Of a DNA stretch of 64,000 nucleotides, positions 1 to 11,699 are shown piece by piece. Origin of the DNA: Heligmosomoides polygyrus polygyrus (taxonomy: Eukaryota > Nematoda > Chromadorea > Rhabditida > Heligmosomidae). The notes beneath the pieces are model-generated. The model searched no databases, had not been told where the DNA came from, and was given only the letters and a program-made list of their open reading frames with translations. The position numbers and the translations under genes are program-made. Within the stretch, counting starts at the first letter, position 1; the number at the start of each line of letters is the position of its first letter. Location: assembly GCA_947396885.1 (NCBI GenBank), contig OX377202.1, positions 69,908,643 through 69,972,642 of the forward strand. Reading direction: 5' to 3'.

Positions 1-263
1 ACGGTGCTTCTCAGACAACCCCCTACAACGCTCTGCAGGTCACTTTAAAAATTGCCATGGGACCTTCCTTGTAAATGTTCGAATGCAGGCAGGAGTCTTC
101 CGATGCACTGGAAGAGACTACCACAAATGAGATGGAATCTGACATCACAGCTTCTGACAATTGCTTCGAAATGGCTTTCTTTGAATTTAGATTTCCAGTC
201 CAGTCCACTCCGAACAGGCAGATCATACCCACGAGGGATCACGTCTGGAGATGATGCCGCATA

Positions 264-512
264 CTATTGGTAAACCCTCTCCTTGCGGCACTCCCCACAC
301 TCCCGAATTGGTGATTCCTTCCCGAAAACATTATGCAAAAACGAACCACGCCCATCGAAGGCGCAATCGCGACTTCCATCTGTAAACAGCCGGCCAGTGT
401 TCACCGCGAATCGAAAACATATTGTGGCACCACCACAGATGTCAACTCTTTGTTCCACCACAGGCGTGACCTCGCCTTCATATCGATCCTTGCAGCAGTT
501 AAACTCCTACAG
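264..512 (-). CDS. Possible exon of a small cysteine-rich protein
   Basis: An open frame on the minus strand follows a CTGTAG acceptor at about 513 and reads EFNCCKDRYEGEV, then VDICGGATICFRF, then CAFDGRG and RECGECRKERVYQ before a stop at 264. The eight cysteines recall small secreted nematode proteins of the Ly6/three-finger type, but no diagnostic signature is complete. A further piece could lie at about 45-180 after a CTCTTCCAG acceptor. No signal peptide or start codon was found. It may be chance. Confidence 0.22.
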
Positions 513-1344
513 CTAGAGGTGCAACCGGTCCTGATCACCAACATGTTCCCACGCCAAGTGTCGGCTACCTTGTAACACAGGGCTTTTTGCCACTTGCAAT
601 CTGGTCTGAGATGACCTAGGATCCTTCGAATATCCTACGTCATCTCAGAACAACAAAATATCCATTTAGGGGGCTTTATTTATTCATCGATCCCTAAACT
701 GCCTTAGGACGAGAACATTCTAGGTAGTTATATCAATGCCATTTGTCGAAAATTTCAGGCCTTCGGTTCTGTAAGGTGTAGGCGACCTTAGTATCAGATG
801 ATAAAGAGATTCGACAACATCGTCCAACAAAAGCAGACGCATTCTCGAACACCATATATGTCTGGTGGTGAAACACCCGCTTTCCCTTTCTTCGCCTCTC
901 CAATGATAACGATTCCTCATCACCCATCACCTCGACTTCGATCATGATCCCGACATACACCTGCCACGCTAGTGCATACCTTGAGTGTTAGAAGTAAGTC
1001 ATGTCAAGGTAATTGGTGGTCGTGAACCCAAAAAACCCAATGCAGCAACTGCACCTCCCCCATGCTCTATATTGACCAGCGGTTAAATCGATATCGATCA
1101 ATATCGATTCAATTCAATGACTGATGACATTCTGCGATATCGACAACTTCAAATGTGACAATCACCTAGCTCCTCAGCGAAAAGACATGACCAGCCAACT
1201 GTCAAATCAATCATTTGTTCACCCTACTTCGTTTGGAGGTACGGATTGGGATGAAGGAAGAGTGATTGCAACTGGACGGCTTCACAATGGCCTGTTGACC
1301 GATTTGCACTGACAAGTAATTATCTGTGATCTTGGACTGTAGCA

Positions 1345-1480
1345 CAATCGGAGGGGCACGCTGTAGTCCACACCTCGTATCGATGTTTTCGGTTCGATTT
1401 CCGCCCAGCCATCCAAGCCTAACAACGTTCTAGTGTCGGTGATTTTCTACCAGATGTGACTAGGAACGGTGAAATAATCA
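1345..1480 (+). repeat. Degraded tRNA-derived SINE copy
   Basis: The stretch with GGTTCGATTTCCGCCCAG, the following CATCCAAGCC, GTCGGTGA and TACCAGATGTGACTAGGAA matches, in order, the body of the better-preserved SINE at 52728-53022. The box B relic (GGTTCGATTTC) is recognisable and the box A part is decayed. Confidence 0.6.
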
Positions 1481-1488
1481 CGCATATT

Positions 1489-1712
1489 TCTACTTCGTCG
1501 CCGACAATCTGTCGCCCACAGCGCGGGAGCCCCTATTTGACGAACTAGATGGTGCACAGGAGAGTGCCCGTCGATGCACACCCTCCGCCGCCAGAGGGCC
1601 ATCGGCAACTTGTCGCAGCGCCGCACTGCGACAGGCTGTCGCCGGCAGTGTCGTCGACGGAGAGTATAACACCCCCTGCAGCACTGTCGGCGACAGGGCG
1701 ACGAAGTGTAGC
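1489..1712. mobile_element. Short GC-rich MITE with inverted ends
   Basis: The left end (CTACTTCGTCGCC, then CTGTCGCCCAC) is mirrored at 1686-1711 by GGCGACAG and GGCGACGAAGTGTAG. The 224-bp body is much richer in GC than its flanks and has overlapping open frames with no recognisable protein. No clean target duplication was found, so the superfamily is open. Confidence 0.45.
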
Positions 1713-3565
1713 ATCCGCCTTACTTTCCGGGCTGGAAGCCGCTAACAATTCTCCAAACCAAATACGCATTCGAGCACCATCAATGATATCGCTTAGACGA
1801 AGAATGTGTGAGGTATACAGAACAGCGCCGCCCTCAACCTTATCCTTAAAGTGAAAAACACTCCGAGATCACTAGATACTGCCCTACTTAACCACATCTA
1901 TTAAGATAGCACTGATTCCTGGGTCAGCTGACAACGGCGAAAGGCTGACCTTATCGATATCAATTCGAGCATCGGATACTTACCTTATTCCTGCTGAAAA
2001 TAATTGCAACCTAGTCACACTCCGCGATGGTAGCAACGGGAGCGACAGGGACAGCGCACGTACCGAGCTATCCCCTGGGAAAAACCCGATATGTATGCTT
2101 TGCTTGTCGCTCCCGCCGCGGAGTTTGAACAGGCCCTTAGACATATCTATCACTCAACTGCGAACGCGCACACAGCCTTATAAAGGTTCCCTTTATATAA
2201 CGGGTAATGTATAATATTGTCAAATATTATCATATAATATATTATCGTACTACTATAATTGGAAAAATAGGTAAAGCGAAGAAACAAGGACCGTGGATAT
2301 ATGAAATTAATACTAATCTATCTTCACTAATACTACTAATCTACCTATGCTAATCTATCTACTGCCTTCACATAGTTTGTTCATGAAGTGAGGATATAAT
2401 CGGTCATGACACCGGGCCTCAAAGTAGTTCCAGTAATCTCGTTCTGGAATCCCGCTTAGTTCTCCAACCCCTTAACAACTACTGCTCTTCATTTTATTGC
2501 AGACAACTGTCACAATCCGTCAGTGGAGCTGTCAGCGGCGGAAACCTCTAAGTGCAGAAATGACAGAACGTGCCATCTGTAAGGACACTGTGGCATAGAA
2601 CGATACTGTAGCGGTGTAACTTCAGAAAAATCTGTCCACACTAACACAGCACCATGAATGCAAATGGAAGAGTGGTCTTGCCCGGCTTTACTTCTACAAT
2701 GACACTCCTAGAGGGCTCAACATCACTCCATACCTGCTACCAGCAATTTCAAGACAGCCTCAGTCATTGTCCGGAAACAAGATCATGGTATCCTTTACTC
2801 CTCACGTATCTTTAGCTCCATTTTCTCGATTCAGCTCGCGCAATTTTCATATTACAGAAATGGGCTTACCAGGAATCCGACACACGCTCCTCGGAAGTTC
2901 CTAGCAACTACAGTTGACACGATAGTAGAGCTATGACCATTTCGCAAAAAAAAGAAATCACCTGGGAGTGTGCACTAGGGTTATCATGAGCGCGAGTCTG
3001 GCACAGGTTATTATATGTTATATGGGGGATATTATGATTTACCTGACCGAGTTCCTCAGAAAGAATATAGGAGACGCGGAGCATTCCTCTATTTGCGCAA
3101 TCAAATCCTCTTCTAGTACACCTGCTAGGCATCAGGCAAAGTATGCCTCAGATGCCTCCTCTATATTTGAAGAGCGAATCACTTGGCACTTCTAGGTTTA
3201 GTGCCTAAAAAGGTGTCACTCCACTTAGGACTTGTAGGCTAATAAATTAGAGGTTGGAAATTGTGCATAAATAATTCAAGATCTGCCCTAATCACTAAGT
3301 GGAGGCGCGATATAGTGTCACGACACGACTAACGACATTTGCAAATAAGCAAAAGCAAAAGCAAACTTACGGTATTGAATCTAGGCCACCATCACTCAGG
3401 ACCGGACCGGAACTCTCATTTCAAAAATTAATCTCAGGGTCATGATCAGAACCCAAGTAATATATAAGCGAAGTTTGTGCAAGAATTTCTTCCACCACCA
3501 GAGACCGAGAACACGAATAGTAAATAATCGAAATCAAAACATCAGTTGCAGCGTCTGAAAATACC

Positions 3566-3628
3566 ACACTGCCTTGCACCTCCGCACTCCATTCCCACAC
3601 TGCCTTGCACCTCGGCACTCCACTCGGC
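3566..3628. repeat. Two-unit tandem repeat, about 31 bp
   Basis: ACTGCCTTGCACCTCCGCAC and its near copy ACTGCCTTGCACCTCGGCAC lie about 31 bp apart. The stretch falls in short overlapping open frames with no recognisable product. Confidence 0.5.
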
Positions 3629-5624
3629 CGTCATCAGCGCATCCCATTCAGCGCCGCGTAGCCTCAGTGAAGCGAACTACACGCGAATGCGACCTCGCCT
3701 CGGACGACAAAAACAGGCGTCCTCGTCGTTCTATCGCGTCGAAATCAAACTTCGAACACGCCATTAATAACAAATCGTTTGCTGGAACGATGAGAACCGT
3801 TATCCTTGAGATCTCCAGCGAAGCGAAGAAAACCGAGGGAACCAGCCGCCGCTATTCGGGCACCACAACACGGCTCTGAAAACACAGGTTGTAGAAGCCA
3901 GGCCATGGAAATCCTTTCGCCGCAACAATCTCTAAACGGTATTAAAAATGACTGGAACAGCGGCATAATTATTAGCGAAGCAAAAATGTTCATTAACAGG
4001 AAGAAATAGACGGAGAAAATGTACACATAACATGGTGAATAAAGCATAAGTGAATGCGCTTCACTGGTAATCATTACACACGGAGAGAAATTCCCAAAAA
4101 CCGCGGTAACGCCATAACAGAACTCTGGATTAACTAACTACGTACAAACTGCACTAACTGGAACAACGTAACACTAACATACTCAGATGAGAAACTAGAT
4201 GACACAACGGAAAACAGCGGCTGACATCGCTGAGGTAATGCTACAGGAAGCGACGGGTGATAAAGGTCGCCAGAGAGATCGTGGAGGGCGGCCTCAGTCT
4301 CCCTTAAACAACGCCCACACACGTGGAGACTCCACGTAACCTAAACGAAGAGCACATTAGTCCCGGCAGAAGTCAGCAAGCGCTAAAAAGTAGAGATAAG
4401 GACACTAAGGATCGAGCGGTATGAACCAATCTGAAACAACATTACAACTAGTGGTGCAATATCCTTTATTCTTTTCAAATCATCCGATATCACTGGAACT
4501 AATCTCGCACTGAAATGCAATTCACTGCCGGATTTCTTTCAGATTTCATGTCCACAGTCTTCTGTCGTGCTCCTAACGCAACCTCCAACCGCCGCATTCC
4601 GGTTTCAACACGCGTAATGCATAAAGCTAGAGCTGGAACTGTCGCAACACCGTAAAAATCTGTGCACGTTGCTAAAAAGTGGATGATAATACAAGGCTTC
4701 AACTGCTTGACCAAGCCCGCAACACAAACGAGAGACGGAGCAACTTGCGAAGATACGGTCGGTCGGTCACCGTTATTTTACCTTAACCGGATCAGCCAAT
4801 TCCAAAATTACCAGCTTACCAACGGAAATGAGCGCTATCATATTTGAGGGGAGAGAAGGGGTCATCCCATAAATTACTAATATCAAGAACAAGGCACAAA
4901 ACTAGACAATCGAGGCACATCTATAGTAGTGAGAGGAGACAAGCTATGCCACTAATAGGTTCTATGTCCGGGAAGCGGCTTAGCCAGCACATTCGTGTTA
5001 CAACACGAATATCATAATGTTTGGGTCAAAGTAGCTGTCCCACAAGGATTCAGAATAGAAGCGAGTGTTAATCGAGAGGAAGGGATAAGAACGCATAAAG
5101 ATGAGTTGTATGTGGCTGGCTAAAAGCCTGCGCTTTAGATCACACTAGCTGACCACTCCCAAGTAGCATAGCGCCTCGTTATAGTACAGTAGCTGAGTAC
5201 TTCAAAGAAAATCCCAAGCGATAAATCAGTGCAGTACTTAGCAAAGGACCTTAGTAATTCTCCCCATACTGCGTATGCCAACTTTCCCAAATGAACGCTT
5301 GTTCCTGCTGAATAGCAGCAAATTCCAGGACCACACGGAAACAATGCAAAAAGCTGGTTTCCTCAGTAGACTACGGGTTCACTGGAAGCTATGCATAACC
5401 TTAAGGGCAGTGTTATCCTACAAACGATGCACCTAAAGAAGCCACATGGAGTGGTACAAACGTCTAGCTCTGCAATACCCGATTCCACATCACTGTCAGG
5501 CTAGCAATGGTCATCGCTAGATCTGTATCATACAAACTGGGGAAGCCATTGAGCTTAAGGACTGCAGAGGAAGAATCCTACTATGTTCGCAACCGATGTG
5601 GACTACATTCAGCCTTATACATAT

Positions 5625-5640
5625 CACACACACACACACA
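5625..5640. repeat. (CA)n microsatellite
   Basis: Eight CA dinucleotides in a row, followed by TATACAC-rich sequence to about 5690 with loose repeats of CCTTATTCACCTACAT. Confidence 0.8.
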
Positions 5641-5946
5641 TATACACCTTATTCACCTACATTATACCCTTATACACACCTTATTCAACCTACATCAACC
5701 ATCACCACGTCTAGCAGATGCGATAATACTATAAGCAGCCAAGTTCTTAAATCAAGTGTGAATCATAGGTCGAGTGAGAGCATGTAGATCTCCTCCACAC
5801 ATCTTGAAAATTAAAGGTCAGCCCAATAAAGTATCGCCACGTTTTCAGACACTCTCAGTCAACCCTCTGGAAGCAAAAACAATGTTCCAACGCCCCAGAG
5901 AATTCAATTTGTGGAGAATTGGCCGGACTGCTCGACTGCGAAAAGG

Positions 5947-8900
5947 CTATGCAATTATGTTTGCCCGGTGCAAGCAAGATATGGGGAATGTCCCAAAGCT
6001 TTGGCAATCGGCTACACGGTTTGCCAGATCCTTTCTTCCGGACTTGGTAACCGCGAAACGAAGCACTTCGCTTAGCAATGCGAAGGTCACTACAGTTTGA
6101 AGTGTGACGCTAAACGCTGTAACAAAGATATCGCGAGGAGTCATAATAATATCAAAAACATCTCGTATACCAGTATAAGTGTCGCTGGTGAGATATCCAC
6201 CATGCTTTGACAAGGTGTGATTTTTGATCTCCGCCCACTCTCCGAAGCTTTCCTGACAGATGGAGCAGAGATAGCCATGGTCCTCCTGCAACAGGAAACT
6301 ACAGCGAAAGCATCTTAGCAGAACGAAAAAGGTCGAGAGGTCGACTATACCAATGGGAAACGCTTCCAAGCGACGAGCATAACGCAAAAGAAGGAAATCC
6401 AACATCATTGCATGCCTCTTGAGCAGGTACTCTCCTACCTTCTTGTGATTCTCCATTTGAATGTATCGATTGCATCGGAAGTCACAGATCTTGCACTCAA
6501 ACTTGATTATGCCGGTATGAATGCGCTCATGTGTCATCACCTGTAATTCTTATCCATCACACCCAACTTTATTAAGTGTAAAGCCAGCACCTTCTTCAAT
6601 TTACTGCGCTGATAAAACTTTTTTTAGGAAAAGAGAAGCGACTCTAATAAAGGATTCATAAAAAACAAGCGCAAAGCACCTATACCTACGACGTTATGTC
6701 AGTCTGTCAACTACATTTACAGAATGAAAAACATACTGAAACTTCGCTGGTGAAGAGCTCCTCACAGAAATGGCAGGCATACGTCTTAACAAACACATGA
6801 GACATCTTCTTGTGCTTTCTGAAAAGTACGTGATATAACGCAGTCCAGTCAAGAGCAACTAGAGGAGGACGCGAACCGTAGCTTCCTCGGCGTCAAAAAC
6901 TTCTGGTTGCACTCGTTACACTTGAAGCCCGAATTCGCGCCTCGGTGAAACTTTGCTCGGTGGTTGTTGAATCGCTGCTCAGTGCACATGTTTTGTATCG
7001 GAGAGCATTCGTAACACAGCCAGGTCTGAAGCATCTCCTATAGAGGTTCCCAGGAGAATAGCAACGACGTCACGTGTCAGTGCCTTACCAGATCGCAATC
7101 ATGCTCTGCGAGGTGACTGTTGTCCGGAAGGCACTTGAAGCAGTCCAGACACTGGACGAACTCGACACACTCCGGATGCTTCTTCACGAAGTGTTTCTTG
7201 AGAGACACCTCGTTTCTAAACCGCTTGTCGCAGAACGGACACTGCGGGGACACCTAGAAAAATAACTGTCACTACACAGAGCTGTTAGAGTCTTGACCCT
7301 CGCACAGCAGTTGACATTAAAGCCACCTTTTTGCGGAATGACCTCTTGGGCTGGCGAAGATAACCATTCGCATCGAACCTGGCCACAATTCCGTTCGACA
7401 GCTCACCCGGAAGCGGGATTCTGAATGGAAGATATATACATATCCAGAAGATCGTATAATAAATTTATAGAGACCGGTAGCGAAACATACTTTTGAACAT
7501 CGACTTCGTAGCTGTAGGATTCGATTTCGGACTGAGGGGGAATAAATCCACCTGACGTCAATTCGTCTATTCTATTCCTCTCCAGTTCTTCCTCCCTTAA
7601 AAGAAACAACAACAGTTGACAATCAAGCACCAAATTAATAATAAAAAACCATGAATCGTTTCTAGGTCCTTCCACACTACATTTTTATCTTCTAGAAATT
7701 GAAGAAAATGAACCTTTTGATTTTTACGAATTCAGCAATAGAACAGGGACCTGCATGCCTTGCGGACCTGCATTGGAGGAGTCCGATCTCGACAGTTCTT
7801 GGATTTTTTTTCTAGCGCGTGCAGCAAAAAGTTGGAATGAGGTGCCAAACGATCTAGTTTCATCATCAACTCTAGCCAGCTTCAACCATAGGCTGGAGTC
7901 GCATCTCAAAGAATGGTATTCTTTTGAATGTTTTAAATCCTACAATATTTGATTAATGCTTGAGGAATAAGGTACGGTTAGACCGCCATGCCGATCCTCC
8001 TTTCTCCACACAGTAACGTCGACCATCGTCTATTAAAATGATTTTAGGGGCACTTCTAGAGTGAAGCGTTATCGTAAACTACCTCGGAACTTCTTCATTC
8101 CTAGCATCCATGATAGCACCGTGGCTACCTGTACTTTTGAGTACCGCATTTTTCTTTTTTCTTTGCGCAAAGTTTGATTTTCTGGTCACTGTAGACTAAC
8201 CTGTGACCGATTTCTAAAAAATGTTAATAACAGCCTTCCTATGCTTGGACAATTCAGGCAATACACCTCCCTTATAGGCCATCTTCTTATGTGAGTATCA
8301 GTTTAAAAAGGCCCCGAAATGACTCAGTCAGTTGCGTGCCAATTGAAAGCAATATGAAGACAATAAAAAGACGGCAATGAACAATGGAAATAAGGACACA
8401 AAAATCCGGAACATGAAGCGCAGTTCTGCCGATAGCAGTTCTACCCTATGATCATGACACCTTGGCAAGAAAATGAAAGGGAATTAACACCACTCTATCT
8501 CAATTTTCCTAGACAACACGTACAATTACACCGAAAGGCAGTACTCTGTTAGCGGGCAGCACCTATACCAGGTTTCCACTTTATCTCGTTATCCCATTTT
8601 TGAAGGAGCTTATCCTTGAAGCGTTAGGAAATCTTAGCACATGCACAGCATAATGAACTAGAACCCAATAGGTATGTATTACAGGTGCTTAGGTCACAAC
8701 GACAACAAATCTAACCTTTGACGCTGAACTTCAAGCTCCTCTTGGTAAAGGTATTCCAGATATTCCACATGGTGTTTGTCCCGTAAATGCCGCTCGAGAA
8801 GGTTTCTCTGTCCATATCGGTTGCCGCAGACCTTGAAAAATGGTGCACTTTAAACCAGCTGTTCAGGCAATAGTGCGCATAAGATTAACTCACTTTGCAA

Positions 8901-10183
8901 CGAATCATCTTGCTGCGCACAATCTTACGTATCTCGGCTGGGTCGGTTGGCCTAGGCGGCAGCGGTGGAAGGTCGAGATCCAGCGTGGTTTGCACTGAAG
9001 TCGGAATCACCACTGCGCCTCCACCTTAAAACAGTAAATTTCCTTCCGATTATAAGTTCAGTTCACACGGCGACTAACCAAAACTGTTCCTCGCTCGTCG
9101 GCGTGACTGCGATATGGGAACACCTCTGGCGTCCAAGACAATCCTCTCTTTTTCGTAGGCAGCAGGTTCTCCATCGCCACGAAGTAGTGCTACGGTTCCA
9201 CCCACTCCGTCCAACACGGCACGCTAAACGAGAAGGTACGCTCTAGATGAGATCGAGCAAGTAGCTCAACAATATCGCGTTGCGTGCTTCGATCAAGGCC
9301 CTCACTACCAGGACCGAAATGTATTTCCACGGAACTTCTAAAGTACTCTCGGAATAAGGGAACAAAATACTCATACAGCCAGGATTACTACCATGGCCGA
9401 TTACAATATTATATTATATCCGCTACAGCATGCGGAAGCAAGGGAATCCTCTTCGACGAATGCGAAACTTTGCCGCAATAATGTGAGATCCCTGCAAGTC
9501 TTTCGCTTGTGAACGAAACACTTCTACGTGGAGAAAATCGAACTCTACAAATGCATCAGATGTGCCAGATATTTGCAAAATTGCAGAAGCGAGACTAATG
9601 CGAATGTCAATACCCAATGCTAACCACTCCTTCACGGGAAGGGCTGGCTCAGCATACCTAGCGCATTATAAACCCAACTCTAGACGATTATCAGTAGATT
9701 AAAAGACTTGCTGGGATATCGCTCCTCAAATACTGATTGGTGCCTTATCTAACGCCCATCTTAAATGTCGTAATAAACTATCATTACTGCTGAGCGATCA
9801 CTACTACTGAGTCATCATCTCATCAAGAGTGAGATGACGACGTCGTACACTTTCAACGGATAGTGTGGCCGGAGAAAAGGCAAAAGAACATCCCTCGCAA
9901 TGCCGTTTTTTAGCGTTCACATGGCTCCGAAACGCACCTCAGGTTCTTCATAGGCCAACATTTTCTCCCTTTCTCTCTCCTCCCTGGCACGGATCAGCCG
10001 TTGCCTCATCTCGTTCAAATCATCGTGGGACCGAGTCGAGTTCACATTGTTGGGTGCCTTCTCCTAAAGTATTTGAGTAAGAAATCGACAATTTATTAGA
10101 AACCAAGAAATAAAAAATTACATCGTCTTCCTCTGCTGCCGTAGACTGATCCATTGGAACTTCCGATACATTGGTGGACTCGG
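5947..10183 (-). CDS. Multi-exon C2H2 zinc-finger protein, eight fingers (5' exon not found)
   Basis: A probable nuclear DNA- or RNA-binding protein; I cannot name its orthologue. Exons read on the minus strand: 10183-10122, 10063-9938, 9223-9079, 8994-8894, 8831-8716, 7595-7491, 7420-7327, 7253-7089, 7025-6877, 6818-6737, 6540-6439, and 6285 onward. All have GT-AG borders and consistent phase. The N-terminal third is acidic, then charged (REERERE), then proline-rich (LPPLPPRP). Eight fingers follow, starting CKVC, CPFC, CLDC, CYEC, CNEC, CHFC, CKIC and CSIC. Most have C-x2-C-x12-H-x3/4-H; CLDC has an atypical H-x-C end and CYEC has 14 residues before its first His. The first exon found starts in phase 1, so an upstream exon is missing; alternatively translation starts at the in-frame Met at about 10156. 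The 3' end is ambiguous: the last exon runs to a stop at 5947, or splices at 6171 to 6109 and stops at 6090, giving about 460 codons in the listed exons. Confidence 0.85.
7755..7952 (+). pseudogene. CR1/jockey-like LINE, C-terminal scrap
   Basis: The plus-strand frame includes FFLARAAKSWNEVPNDLV and SSSTLASFNHRLESHL, the usual extreme C-terminus of non-LTR reverse transcriptases of the CR1/jockey group (aromatic-rich, W-N-x-L/V-P, then S-x-x-x-F-x-x-x-L). It lies inside the intron between zinc-finger exons ending at 8716 and starting at 7595, on the opposite strand. It is a 5'-truncated insertion; no upstream RT sequence is attached. Confidence 0.6.
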
Positions 10184-10991
10184 CTAAACCACAAATACAA
10201 ATTAGAATTGACAGAATACAATAATGGGTTTAAAAGTGGATGATTCCGTAATCTCGATACACAGAACCAACATTACACTGGTAATATCTTATTGAATGTT
10301 CCATAAAAACATGATCATTGCATGAATGAGTACAAACGCTCGCGCTCTAAGTAGAGCAATACAGTAGTGCATGATTCCAAGATCTATTGGACAAAACTTT
10401 CTTCGAGGAAGTTTTGCAACAGTGAATTATATCCTTTTGTGTTGCGTTTGCTGAACACTTAGCATATGTCACGATTTCTATTGACATACTGGCATTACTT
10501 TATGCATTTTTTAAAGCACACTAACGTAGCGGTTTCTGTTCCTGAAAAAGCCCACGTCACGATTGCCTAAAAAAAAGGGATCTGCGGCAATATTGTATCT
10601 TCACGACTGCAACTGATAAAAAAAATCTGTGGTATGTGTGAGGTACAGAGATCCTCTCTTCTCCCTTACGAGTACCAACCGTAACCTATCATACTCGGCC
10701 GCAATATCAAAAACAAAGGTTAAGTTCGTTATCAGCACCCGCAAACAACCTCCTGCGGTGAAATTTGTGGAGGGAGCACTGGTTACGAACTTTCTCGACC
10801 TTCCAGTCGTGAAAGTAATAGGGTGCCAAACCTCCTAGTTGACCTAAAACACAAAGAGCCACATGCATATCATGATTCGACGCCTCCTGTCTCCGAAATT
10901 TCAAAGGGCCGCGGGCGTCTAATTCGCCGCGAAATGCACAACCTAATCTGCGGCTAGGTATGATGTGTACCACATTACGATCAGGAAGTCT

Positions 10992-11077
10992 TCTTACCCG
11001 CCAAGCTTAGGGACCCGAACCCGTAATGCACATGTATGTGCACTACGGGTTCGGGCCCATAAGCTTGGCGGGTAAGA
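10992..11077. repeat. Near-perfect 86-bp palindrome
   Basis: TCTTACCCGCCAAGCTTA at the left is matched by TAAGCTTGGCGGGTAAGA at the right, with inner arms GACCCGAACCCGTA and TACGGGTTCGGG and a TGCACAT/ATGTGCA core. The fold has only one or two small mismatches and almost no loop. It lies upstream of the first identified zinc-finger exon. Either a minimal fold-back element or two inverted copies of a promoter-box-like sequence (GGGTTCGGG). Confidence 0.75.
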
Positions 11078-11360
11078 CCTGCAGATGACACTCCGACTAG
11101 GCTACTACGGGCACAGCTCAATCAAGCGCGCTTCTTTGCCCGAAAACGTGAAGGCGCCGTCAGAGAAGCACTCTCGGAGCGCCCCAAACTGCGAGTGGAG
11201 CAAGGAGCCGGCAGGGAGAATGCACCACCGGCATGAAGACGGAGGCTACGAGTCTTTGTCTCATGCCGATGTAGAGCTATGAAGTGGCGGCTACTTAAAA
11301 TTGAGGTTGAGACTGAAAAGCAGCTAGCGCTTCCGAGCTATTCAAAGTAATAACGGTTAA

Positions 11361-11695
11361 GGCCGGGGGCATACTTCCATCGCCGCGATGCCATCGCGGC
11401 GCTCAGTTCATGGCCATTCCGCCGCACGCGGAAGAGCAATCAAAGAAAACTTCGCCGCGGCCGCCGCAACAGTGGCGGTCGGCATGCGCGATAGCTTCCC
11501 GCGCCCATCGCGGGCATGGCATACTTTTTCGCGCCGCGCGCGGTGTTTAGCGGTGGTCCTAGACGGATCGCCGTCGCGCTCCCTTGCAGAGCGATGGGCG
11601 ATCGACGAGCACAGAGAAATTCAAATTCTTTCGCGTCGCTCTGCAAAACTCATCGCCGCGATTCAATCGCGGCGACGGGAAGTATGCACGAGGCC
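11361..11695. mobile_element. Harbinger-like MITE, 335 bp, TAA target duplication
   Basis: Both ends carry inverted copies beginning GGCC, then GCATACTTCC, then CGTCGCCGCGAT or CATCGCCGCGAT. TAA directly flanks each end (11358-11360 and 11696-11698), as expected for a three-base PIF/Harbinger target duplication. The body is strongly GC-rich and made of repeated CGCGG/CCGCG words. It has overlapping open frames of about 60-110 codons but no transposase, so it is non-autonomous. Confidence 0.6.
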
Positions 11696-11699
11696 TAAC

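Larger units (their letters stand above)
1713..5946. other. No gene identified
   Basis: Frames are short and frequently interrupted on both strands; the longest are about 100-110 codons near 3574-4074, overlap on opposite strands and show no domain. AT-rich around 2200-2300. I see repeats but no supported gene. Confidence 0.5.
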
